Source: Patescibacteria group bacterium (GTDB lineage Bacteria > Patescibacteriota > Patescibacteriia > UBA2169). Taken from it: a stretch of 5,325 nt of DNA. The position numbers and the translations under genes were made by a program. The DNA lies in NCBI GenBank assembly GCA_018830465.1, contig JAHJSI010000014.1:1-5325 (forward strand). Reading direction: 5' to 3'. The stretch's first letter is position 1. Each line of letters starts with the position of its first letter. Below are positions 1-5,104 of the stretch, piece by piece. A model generated the notes under the pieces. That model ran no database searches and was not told the origin of the DNA. It saw only the letters and a list, made by a program, of their open reading frames with translations.

Positions 1-2423
1 CACTCTGGAGCATGGCCATTATCAGCTATTGACTGCGTAGATTGCGAAACCCAAGCATGACTTGCTTTCTTTTCCTCTGGAACTCCAAGGTCAAGCTGGA
101 TCTGATCACCTGAAATATGCCTTTCTAATATATGCGCGATAGCGTCAGCTAAAGACAATATCTTTTGTCCGCCGCCATTAAACGAAGGCATTGGCCCGCG
201 AATTCCTTTTAATTGCTTTATAACTTCTTCAGCACAAACGCCCGCTCGCAAAGCAAGAGAAGCTAGGCGGCAAATTGCTTCTGATGTAGCCGCAAAAAAT
301 CCACCTGCTTTTCCTATTGTCGCGAATACTTCAAATGGCTTTCCATCATGTCCGTCATTTATTGTGACGTATAATTTTCCATAAGAAATATTTAATCTAT
401 ATGTTTTGCCTGCCATCACTTCAGGCCGATCCCTTGGCACAACTTCTTTGACAACATCTGTTTTTTGCTTCTGGCTTTCTCCAGTCACAATCGGCGGCGG
501 AATATATATATCGCTCTGCTCTTGCATTAACTTGCCTTCGCTCTTTTTGTCTGTTTTTTTTGCGCTGTCAAGCGATTCAAGAACAGATACATCGCGTGAA
601 TTTTCCCTGTAATAGGTTACGCCTTTGCATCCAAGCTCATATGCTTTAACATAAAGCTCTTTAACATCATTATGAGTATGCCCCTCTGGCGCGTTCACTG
701 TCTTTGAAATTGACGCGTCAGTATATTTCTGAATAACTGCCTGCATCTGAACATGCTCTAAAGGAGTTAATTGTTTCGCGTTTACAAAATACTCTGGAGT
801 TTCTTGGTCAGGATTCTCATCCTGCCATTGCTTGAATAAAGGATGATACACAATATGCTCTCCTAAACGATCAATTCTTTTAAACGCAAAATCAAAAACC
901 GGCTCAATTCCGCTTGAAACATTAGCAAGCATGCTTGTTGTGCCAGTTGGAGCTTGAGTCAGTAATACGCCATTGCGGATTCCGTTTTCAGCTATGTCTT
1001 CTTTTATGTCTTCTGGCAAGGCAGCCACAAATGTTGCTTGCAAAAACTTTTCTTTATCAAACTTAGGAAATGATCCTTTTTCTTTTGCAATATCAATTGA
1101 CGCGCGATACGCCTCATTCCTGATAAACTCATACACTTGCCGCGCGATTTTAACTGATTCATTGCTTCCATAACGCACTTTGAGCTTAATGAAAAAATCA
1201 GCAAGGCCCATTGTGCCAAGCCCAACGCGCCGCACAGCCATCTGCACTTCTCTGTTTTCTTTAAATGAATAAGGGGTAGAATCAATTACATTATCCATGA
1301 ACCTAATTGCAACATGTACTGTTTTTCTCAAATTTTCCCAGTCAATTGTTCCTTCTTTGGCAAATGGAACCAAATTAACTGATCCAAGATTACATACTCC
1401 CCATGCAGGCAATGGCTGCTCTCCGCAAGGATTTACGCATACAATATCCTCAAAATACCATGTATTCACTTCTTTTCCGCACCTCTCCAGAAACACAACC
1501 CCTGGCTCCCCGGACTCATGCGCTGATTCAGTTATTAAATCCCAAAGATACACGGCTTTAACTGTTTTATAAACCTTTCCACCCCATTGCAAATCCCAGT
1601 CTTTGTCTGTTTTTAACGCTTCCATAAACGCGTCTGAAACAGCAACAGAAAGATTCGCGTTTGTCATCTGCCCCATTGTTCTTTTTACAGTAATAAATTC
1701 TTCTATATCAGGGTGGTCATCATTGATCATAAGCATTAAAGCTCCTCTGCGAGCGCCTCCTTGCGTCACAAGTCCTGTTGAAAAAGAATAAAGCGCGCCA
1801 AAAGACACAGCTCCTGAAGCTGTGCCATTTACGCCTTTTACATAACTGCCTCTTGGGCGCAAAGAGGATAAATTTACTCCAACTCCACCGCCTCTAGCCA
1901 TGATTTCAACCATATTCTTCACGCTATCCATAATTCCGCCGCGAGAGTCGTCTGGGCAAGGCAGCACAAAACAATTATAAAATGTAACATCCCCTCTTGC
2001 TCCTGCTCCTGTTAAGATTCTGCCTCCTGGAACAAACTTAAAATCTTCCAATGCCCAATAAAACTCTTGCTCCCACGATTCTTTTTGCTCATCGTTCATC
2101 TCTTCCTGCGCAATTGTGCGCGCAACTCTTCTCCACATCTGCTCAGCAGTATGCTCTAGCTGCTTCCCTTCTTCATCTTTAAGGGAATATCGATTATTGA
2201 AGACCTTCAAAGCAAGCCCTTCAAGTTTTGTCGGCTCTTTTGTTGCGCTTGAGGGTTTACCCTCCGTAGCCGAACCCTGTGAGGCGTAGGAGGGCTCAAG
2301 CACTACTTTTTTGTAGTATCCATTGATTTTTTCCACTTCTTTTGGAACTAGTTCATTTATTTTTTGTTTTTGCCCGCCCAAGGCGGGTCCGCCTTGGGCG
2401 GATTTTTGTGTTTGTTCTTCCAT
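1..2423 (-). CDS. nrdJ: Class II adenosylcobalamin-dependent ribonucleoside reductase (C-terminus cut off by window edge)
   Basis: Cytoplasmic enzyme that reduces ribonucleotides to deoxyribonucleotides, using a cysteine thiyl radical generated from coenzyme B12. The frame is open from the ATG at 2423 to base 1, giving 807 complete codons. The motif NPCGE (331-335) supplies the radical cysteine C333 with N331 and E335. C344, in CNLGSVNL, lies 11 residues later, the same spacing as in characterised NrdJ, and C151 (FYNCFVLP) would be its redox partner. Other family motifs are RGGGVGVNLSSLRPRG (178-192), APTGTTSML (491-499) and SSGIEPVF (503-510). A low-complexity linker (about 615-665) leads to a TSCPD-type domain (about 668-775). 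The sequence stops at HAPE plus TG, probably at the start of the cysteine-rich tail. No ATP cone is evident. Residues 8-17 and about 43-58 come from palindromic repeats. The start has no clear Shine-Dalgarno; it is chosen as the first ATG after the promoter. Class assignment is firm. Confidence 0.97.
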   Translation of the reverse strand, partial: MEEQTQKSAQGGPALGGQKQKINELVPKEVEKINGYYKKVVLEPSYASQGSATEGKPSSATKEPTKLEGLALKVFNNRYSLKDEEGKQLEHTAEQMWRRVARTIAQEEMNDEQKESWEQEFYWALEDFKFVPGGRILTGAGARGDVTFYNCFVLPCPDDSRGGIMDSVKNMVEIMARGGGVGVNLSSLRPRGSYVKGVNGTASGAVSFGALYSFSTGLVTQGGARRGALMLMINDDHPDIEEFITVKRTMGQMTNANLSVAVSDAFMEALKTDKDWDLQWGGKVYKTVKAVYLWDLITESAHESGEPGVVFLERCGKEVNTWYFEDIVCVNPCGEQPLPAWGVCNLGSVNLVPFAKEGTIDWENLRKTVHVAIRFMDNVIDSTPYSFKENREVQMAVRRVGLGTMGLADFFIKLKVRYGSNESVKIARQVYEFIRNEAYRASIDIAKEKGSFPKFDKEKFLQATFVAALPEDIKEDIAENGIRNGVLLTQAPTGTTSMLANVSSGIEPVFDFAFKRIDRLGEHIVYHPLFKQWQDENPDQETPEYFVNAKQLTPLEHVQMQAVIQKYTDASISKTVNAPEGHTHNDVKELYVKAYELGCKGVTYYRENSRDVSVLESLDSAKKTDKKSEGKLMQEQSDIYIPPPIVTGESQKQKTDVVKEVVPRDRPEVMAGKTYRLNISYGKLYVTINDGHDGKPFEVFATIGKAGGFFAATSEAICRLASLALRAGVCAEEVIKQLKGIRGPMPSFNGGGQKILSLADAIAHILERHISGDQIQLDLGVPEEKKASHAWVSQSTQSIADNGHAPE
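2251..2297. repeat. Second inverted-repeat element inside nrdJ
   Basis: This GC-rich stretch contains the hairpin GAGGG-TTTA-CCCTC (2251-2264). It also contains a longer imperfect inverted repeat, CCCTCCGTAGCC (2260-2271) against GGCGTAGGAGGG (2283-2294), with outer 6-base and inner 3-base paired blocks. It is read in frame as about residues 43-58 of NrdJ, a Ser/Gly/Ala/Pro-rich segment unlike the surrounding sequence and upstream of the conserved catalytic region. A mobile or dispersed repeat is inferred from composition and structure only. Confidence 0.6.
2374..2401. repeat. Perfect GC-rich palindrome inside the nrdJ N-terminus
   Basis: Two 13-base arms, CCGCCCAAGGCGG and CCGCCTTGGGCGG, are perfect reverse complements separated by GT. 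Each arm is itself a small hairpin of the form CCGCC-nnn-GGCGG. In nrdJ the element is translated in frame as SAQGGPALGG (residues 8-17), between polar, glutamine- and lysine-rich residues and ahead of any conserved reductase sequence. It resembles the small dispersed palindromes seen in many CPR genomes. That comparison is from memory, and copy number elsewhere in this genome is unknown. Confidence 0.85.
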
Positions 2424-2453
2424 ACTTATGTTTATCGTTACAATTCGCACAGA

Positions 2454-2469
2454 ACACAACATATTGTGC
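2454..2469 (-). promoter_or_regulatory. NrdR box 1 (promoter-proximal to the gene)
   Basis: On the minus strand this reads GCACAATATGTTGTGT, a near-perfect match to the 16-base NrdR palindrome (acaCwAtATaTwGtgt). It lies just after the predicted transcription start of nrdJ. NrdR is the ATP/dATP-sensing repressor of ribonucleotide reductase genes; its own gene is not in this window. Confidence 0.85.
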
Positions 2470-2480
2470 CTGCCTTTGGA

Positions 2481-2509
2481 ATTATAGCACTACATATTGT
2501 GTTTGTGAA
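2481..2509 (-). promoter_or_regulatory. Sigma-70-type promoter of nrdJ
   Basis: Reading the minus strand, the -35 element is TTCACA (2509-2504, one mismatch to TTGACA). A 17-base spacer follows, then a perfect TATAAT -10 element (2486-2481). Transcription would begin near 2474, leaving an untranslated leader of about 50 bases before the ATG at 2423. No Shine-Dalgarno and no cobalamin-riboswitch-like structure is visible in that leader. Confidence 0.8.
2487..2502 (-). promoter_or_regulatory. NrdR box 2 (within the promoter spacer)
   Basis: On the minus strand this reads ACACAATATGTAGTGC. It shares the core CACAATATGTWGTG with the other box and starts 33 bases from it, about three helical turns, which is the usual tandem arrangement for NrdR. 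It fills almost all of the spacer between the -35 and -10 elements, so bound repressor should block RNA polymerase. Confidence 0.85.
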
Positions 2510-2550
2510 ATATTACAACTAGTGATAGGTTAGCCAAAAATTAAAATAAC

Positions 2551-2559
2551 TGTGGATAA
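2551..2559 (-). promoter_or_regulatory. Perfect DnaA box upstream of the nrdJ promoter
   Basis: The minus strand reads TTATCCACA, an exact DnaA-box consensus. It sits about 42 bases upstream of the nrdJ -35 element. DnaA is known to regulate ribonucleotide reductase genes in some bacteria, such as nrdAB of E. coli. A role here is inference, since a single 9-mer can occur by chance. Confidence 0.5.
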
Positions 2560-2579
2560 GTAATATCAGGCTGCCTGTG

Positions 2580-2593
2580 CCGCCGCATGGCGG
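2580..2593. repeat. Short intergenic palindrome, CCGCC-GCAT-GGCGG
   Basis: A 5-base GC stem with a 4-base loop lies just after the adenosyltransferase gene. It has the same CCGCC-n-GGCGG form as each half of the palindrome inside nrdJ, so it may be a half unit of the same repeat family. No run of T follows it on the minus strand, which argues against an intrinsic terminator. Confidence 0.5.
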
Positions 2594-2602
2594 GGTGGAT
2601 AA
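2594..2602 (-). promoter_or_regulatory. Near-consensus second DnaA box
   Basis: The minus strand reads TTATCCACC, one mismatch from the DnaA consensus. It abuts the adenosyltransferase stop codon. It belongs to a 17-base direct repeat (2594-2610) that matches 2551-2567 at 14 positions, so the two boxes may be a duplicated unit 43 bases apart. Confidence 0.35.
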
Positions 2603-3163
2603 CTAATGTCCTCCGCTCCATTCCACTTCCTCTATCCCTGACTCCTGATTTAAAAATCTTGCTAAAACATAAAAATAATCAGACAATCTGTTCAAATAAA
2701 CCAGGATCTGCTCATCAACTGGTTCATTATAGCTGGCTTTAACCGCAATTCTCTCTGCTCTGCGCGCGATTGTCCTTATCCAAAAGCACATTGCGCCTGC
2801 AGAAGACCCTCCTGGCAGGATAAATTTGCGCTGAGGCCCCAAGCAATGCTCTATCTCGTCAATTTTGCGCTCTAAAAAACGCACATCATCATCTGATAAG
2901 CGCGGAATATAGTCCTGCGCCTCCTTTGAAACGTTTTTAGGCGTTGAAAGCTGCGCTCCAATAGTAAAACATGTTGCTTGAATGGTTTTAAGGTCTGATT
3001 CCGCGTCTATTGGAAGATCTTGACGCGCGACAAGCAAACCAATAGCGCTGTTTAGCTCATCTATTGTTCCAAGAGCGCAAATTATGATGTCATCTTTTGA
3101 AATCCGCGCACCGCCAAATCGACCGGTCTCCCCTTGGTCCCCTGTTTTTGTGGTAATTGTCAT
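2603..3163 (-). CDS. pduO: PduO-type ATP:cob(I)alamin adenosyltransferase
   Basis: Cytoplasmic enzyme that transfers the adenosyl group of ATP to cob(I)alamin, giving coenzyme B12. The 186-residue length is typical of the family. Visible motifs are the N-terminal ATP loop TKTGDQGETG (5-14), GTIDELNSAIG (32-42), FILPGGS (114-120), the basic RTIARRAER segment (130-138) and YLNRLSDYFYVLAR (156-169). The ATG at 3163 is preferred because the conserved sequence starts right there and it lies 8 bases after the stop of the upstream hydrolase gene. An in-frame ATG at 3205 would add 14 unconserved residues and overlap that gene. The next gene downstream is the B12-dependent reductase, the likely user of its product. 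It is probably co-transcribed with the hydrolase gene. PduO-type is much better supported than CobA- or EutT-type. Confidence 0.95.
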   Translation of the reverse strand: MTITTKTGDQGETGRFGGARISKDDIIICALGTIDELNSAIGLLVARQDLPIDAESDLKTIQATCFTIGAQLSTPKNVSKEAQDYIPRLSDDDVRFLERKIDEIEHCLGPQRKFILPGGSSAGAMCFWIRTIARRAERIAVKASYNEPVDEQILVYLNRLSDYFYVLARFLNQESGIEEVEWSGGH

Positions 3164-3171
3164 AAATTTTC

Positions 3172-4188
3172 TTAATCTGGCATTAATGTTTTTCCAAGAT
3201 TCCAAAACCTGTCATCCTTATGCTCCTGCCTCAGCCAATACCACCATTCTACACCCCACAAATATATTTCGTCAAATCCTGTTCGTTTTGCGTAATCAAT
3301 TGTTGCCTGCGTGCGCTTAAAATTCATGCTATCAAACTGCTGAGACAATGTCATCTCGCTCATTGGAACAATTGACCATGGCTCTAACTGCAATTCTGAT
3401 AAAAAAACTTTTTCAACATTTTTGTTTATTGCTTGCACAATACTAGATTTTTTCTGATAAAATCCCGGACGCATGGGATAATAGAACCTGCCCCAGATAG
3501 GATTCTCAGTGATTCTATACAAACTCACGCCAAGCTTATCCACATGAGAGCTAAAAGACAGCCAAGACGCTAATTCTCCTGAATCAGTTGATATAATCGG
3601 CCTACTGTCTAACTCGCGCACTATTTCAACTTCTTGTTTGAATAAATCCTTATTAGGAGGATCTTCATGGCATTCGCCAAAAGGAAATCCTGGCTCATTT
3701 TCTACTTGCCAGGCGATTATATTGTCATACTTCTTAAAATGCTCCACACTATCGCGCACAAAATTCAAAGTCATTTCATTAACTGCTTCTTGTTTGTATT
3801 CATAAATCCATTGCGGATCATGGCATTCTGGCCATCGGAATAGCTTTCTACCAACTGCCAATAAAATTTTAGCATCGCGTTTATCTGCTTCTTGAATCAT
3901 CCAGTCAATTTCAGAAAAATCATATTTGCCCTGATCCATCTCAACCACATTCCAAGGCACTGCAAGCCGCAGATTCTTAACTTGCATATCATCCAAAAGC
4001 TCAATATACACATTTTGCCATTCTAATCCTAAATCAGTTGCTTGTTTTGGAAAAAAAGTAACACCCCACGTAATTTCACCCGGCTCTTTAACTCCTTCGC
4101 CTGACATAAACCAGATAGCGAATGCTACGCCTAATACGAGGATTGATGTGACTGTGATTTTGATTGTACGTCTTACGATTTTCTTCAT
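3172..4188 (-). CDS. Membrane-anchored clan GH-A glycoside hydrolase (cellulase/beta-galactosidase-like)
   Basis: Predicted retaining glycosidase of 338 residues with a TIM-barrel fold; the substrate cannot be read from sequence. A basic N-terminus and one hydrophobic helix (about 11-28) have no clear signal-peptidase site, suggesting a membrane anchor with the enzyme outside the cell. The barrel follows: WGVTFFP (41-47), NLRLAVPWN (72-80) with the strand-2 arginine typical of GH-A, and WQVENEP (160-166) with E165 as probable acid/base after N164. FLSELQLEPW (262-271) carries E265 as probable nucleophile, and IYLWGVEWWYW (308-318) forms the last strand. Both catalytic glutamates are where the clan expects them, so it is probably active. 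The exact family (GH5, GH39, GH42 or other) is undecided. The ATG at 4188 lies 2 bases after a small membrane reading frame, implying translational coupling. Only a weak AGAG-like ribosome site precedes it. Confidence 0.85.
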   Translation of the reverse strand: MKKIVRRTIKITVTSILVLGVAFAIWFMSGEGVKEPGEITWGVTFFPKQATDLGLEWQNVYIELLDDMQVKNLRLAVPWNVVEMDQGKYDFSEIDWMIQEADKRDAKILLAVGRKLFRWPECHDPQWIYEYKQEAVNEMTLNFVRDSVEHFKKYDNIIAWQVENEPGFPFGECHEDPPNKDLFKQEVEIVRELDSRPIISTDSGELASWLSFSSHVDKLGVSLYRITENPIWGRFYYPMRPGFYQKKSSIVQAINKNVEKVFLSELQLEPWSIVPMSEMTLSQQFDSMNFKRTQATIDYAKRTGFDEIYLWGVEWWYWLRQEHKDDRFWNLGKTLMPD

Positions 4189-4190
4189 AA

Positions 4191-4271
4191 TTATTCTCTT
4201 TCAATGTCTCCTCTGAATATCTCAACCAATAAAAGCGTAATAATTGTTCCTGCAATAAATACTCCAATCAT
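4191..4271 (-). CDS. Small hydrophobic reading frame, probable second half of a split membrane protein
   Basis: Codes for 26 residues from ATG at 4271: one membrane helix (about 2-18, GVFIAGTIITLLLVEIF) and a charged tail, RGDIERE. The stop is 2 bases before the glycoside hydrolase ATG. The start overlaps the preceding frame's stop as TAATG. The frame stays open a few codons upstream and reads LRDWGV before the methionine, which looks like genuine protein sequence. This suggests it was once joined to the preceding frame. It may be an independent coupled microprotein or the C-terminal half of a frameshifted gene. Family not recognised. Confidence 0.45.
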   Translation of the reverse strand: MIGVFIAGTIITLLLVEIFRGDIERE

Positions 4272-4366
4272 TACTCCCCAATCGCGCAATACTTGCCTTT
4301 AATTTGCACTTCTAAAAATGCAAGCACTAAGGCAACTATGAAAAGATATATTGATTGATATAACAT
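4271..4366 (-). CDS. Small hydrophobic reading frame, probable first half of a split membrane protein
   Basis: Codes for 31 residues from ATG at 4366. A membrane helix (about 4-20, YQSIYLFIVALVLAFLE) is followed by a short polar tail ending at TAA. The ATG lies 16 bases after the PIN toxin stop, in the same direction, so it is probably in the same transcript. The last residues (KYCAIGE) occupy the DNA that reads QVLRDWG in the next frame, so they may be an out-of-frame end. A -1 shift near the AAA-GGC codons would fuse both halves into a two-helix protein of about 57 residues. No Shine-Dalgarno is visible. Family not recognised. Confidence 0.45.
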   Translation of the reverse strand: MLYQSIYLFIVALVLAFLEVQIKGKYCAIGE

Positions 4367-4382
4367 ATGGTTTTATTTTCAT

Positions 4383-4811
4383 TTATAACAAATCACTGGG
4401 TACTACTCGCTTAACTCCAAGCTTATCAAAATCTTTGTCATAAGAAATAATTGGAGCCTTCCAAATTGAAATTACATCATTAGCAGCAATCATTGCATCA
4501 ATAAATTTAACATTATACTGCCCATAAAGAGATAGCCCGAGCAACACATCATGCCGATCATAAATGGAAAGATTTTTAAGCTGGGCCATGCTATTAAGAG
4601 CCATTATAACCTCATGTTTGGAAAATTTGTACAGCCGCCCAAGAACCCAGCCAACTTCAGCAAACACCAATGTGTTTATTACCGCGCTTATTTTACCATC
4701 CTGTATAAGCTGTAAAATCTTGCTGCAATCCAAAAAACTCGGTACATGTTCTCTAATAAAAACACGCAAAAATATATTTGCGTCAAGAAAATATTTTTTA
4801 GAACCGTTCAT
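4383..4811 (-). CDS. vapC: PIN-domain toxin, VapC-like ribonuclease
   Basis: Predicted metal-dependent RNase toxin of a type II toxin-antitoxin pair, 142 residues, usual for VapC. PIN acidic residues are present in order: D10 (FLDANIFLR), E52 (FAEVGWVL), D105 (FIDAMIAA) and D125/D127 (ISYDKDFDKL). It therefore looks catalytically intact. The ATG at 4811 is preferred and overlaps the antitoxin gene by 14 bases. A TTG at 4823 in the same frame would add four residues. The overlap and the lack of a Shine-Dalgarno imply translation coupled to the antitoxin. VapC proteins usually cleave tRNA or rRNA; the target here is unknown. Confidence 0.92.
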   Translation of the reverse strand: MNGSKKYFLDANIFLRVFIREHVPSFLDCSKILQLIQDGKISAVINTLVFAEVGWVLGRLYKFSKHEVIMALNSMAQLKNLSIYDRHDVLLGLSLYGQYNVKFIDAMIAANDVISIWKAPIISYDKDFDKLGVKRVVPSDLL

Positions 4812-5037
4812 AATGTTTTTCAAACAACTTGCGCGCTTTAAGGGCGGATATAACTTTCTTGGGCTTAAAATATCCGGCCAAATCTAAAATATCCTCCGCT
4901 GGCTCAATTGACGCTTTCTGCTTCTTTTTATCAACAGAAAAAACAACATTCTGACGCGGCTTGATTCCGAGCATGTCACGCACAGGTTTTGGTATTACGA
5001 CCTGCCCTTTTATTGTTGTAGGTGATTGGTAAATCAT
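4798..5037 (-). CDS. vapB: AbrB/MazE-type antitoxin of the PIN toxin
   Basis: A 79-residue protein with an N-terminal swapped-hairpin AbrB DNA-binding domain (about 3-46). The signature is TTIKGQVVIPKPVRDMLGIK (7-26), followed by VVFSVDKKKQKASIEP. The C-terminal tail (about 50-79, LAGYFKPKK then ALKARKLFEKHYERF) is basic and amphipathic, as expected for the part that wraps the toxin. It directly precedes and overlaps the toxin gene. It should neutralise the toxin and, with it, repress the promoter upstream, where two palindromes lie. Calling it VapB follows from the PIN partner; the fold is AbrB type. The start ATG lies about 30 bases after the predicted transcription start and has no Shine-Dalgarno. 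Confidence 0.92.
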   Translation of the reverse strand: MIYQSPTTIKGQVVIPKPVRDMLGIKPRQNVVFSVDKKKQKASIEPAEDILDLAGYFKPKKVISALKARKLFEKHYERF

Positions 5038-5062
5038 AATATTAAATTCTTACTTTAATAAT

Positions 5063-5087
5063 AAGTATTACTTAAAGTATAATACTT
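5063..5087. promoter_or_regulatory. Tandem palindromes, likely autoregulatory operator
   Basis: Two perfect palindromes sit side by side: AAGTATTACTT (5063-5073) and AAGTATAATACTT (5075-5087), both with AAGTA half sites. The second covers the -10 element and the first covers the predicted start of transcription. A CTTACTTT motif flanks them at 5049-5056 and recurs at 5085-5092. The position fits repression by the antitoxin or toxin-antitoxin complex. Binding is inferred. Confidence 0.7.
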
Positions 5088-5104
5088 ACTTTACGAAATG
5101 TCAA
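5076..5104 (-). promoter_or_regulatory. Strong sigma-70-type promoter of the toxin-antitoxin operon
   Basis: On the minus strand the -35 element is a perfect TTGACA (5104-5099). A 17-base spacer follows, then TATACT (5081-5076, one mismatch to TATAAT). The TGA stop codon of the upstream permease gene lies inside the -35 element. Transcription would start near 5069. The promoter probably drives antitoxin and toxin, and possibly the genes after them, since no terminator was seen between 4383 and 3163. Confidence 0.8.

Noticed and set aside
2251..2401. CRISPR array or IS element from the palindromes in nrdJ
   Set aside because: The two elements differ in sequence, there are no regular spacers, and no transposase or target-site duplication is visible.
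406..2533. Plus-strand reading frames opposite nrdJ (for example 406-612, 973-1173, 1297-1572, 1603-1791, 2342-2533) and the minus-strand frame 1004-1285
   Set aside because: They lie in other frames of a fully conserved reductase gene or its promoter and show no recognisable domain, so they are shadows.
2580..2593. Intrinsic terminator after the adenosyltransferase gene
   Set aside because: The stem is only 5 base pairs and no T tract follows on the minus strand.
2424..2602. Cobalamin riboswitch upstream of nrdJ
   Set aside because: The predicted leader is only about 50 bases and has no B12-box-like or multi-stem structure. NrdR control explains the region better.
2551..2602. Replication origin, because of the two DnaA-like boxes
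   Set aside because: There are only two boxes, no DnaA-trio-like or clearly AT-rich unwinding region, and no dnaA/dnaN neighbours. Local regulation is the more modest reading.
4300..4382. Frame starting at the ATG overlapping the toxin stop (MKIKPYVISIN...)
   Set aside because: It gives about 27 residues with no domain and is out of frame with the more convincing hydrophobic frame that starts at 4366.
3084..4887. Plus-strand frames 3084-3320 and 4564-4887
   Set aside because: They are antisense to the adenosyltransferase/hydrolase and the toxin/antitoxin genes, with no family features.
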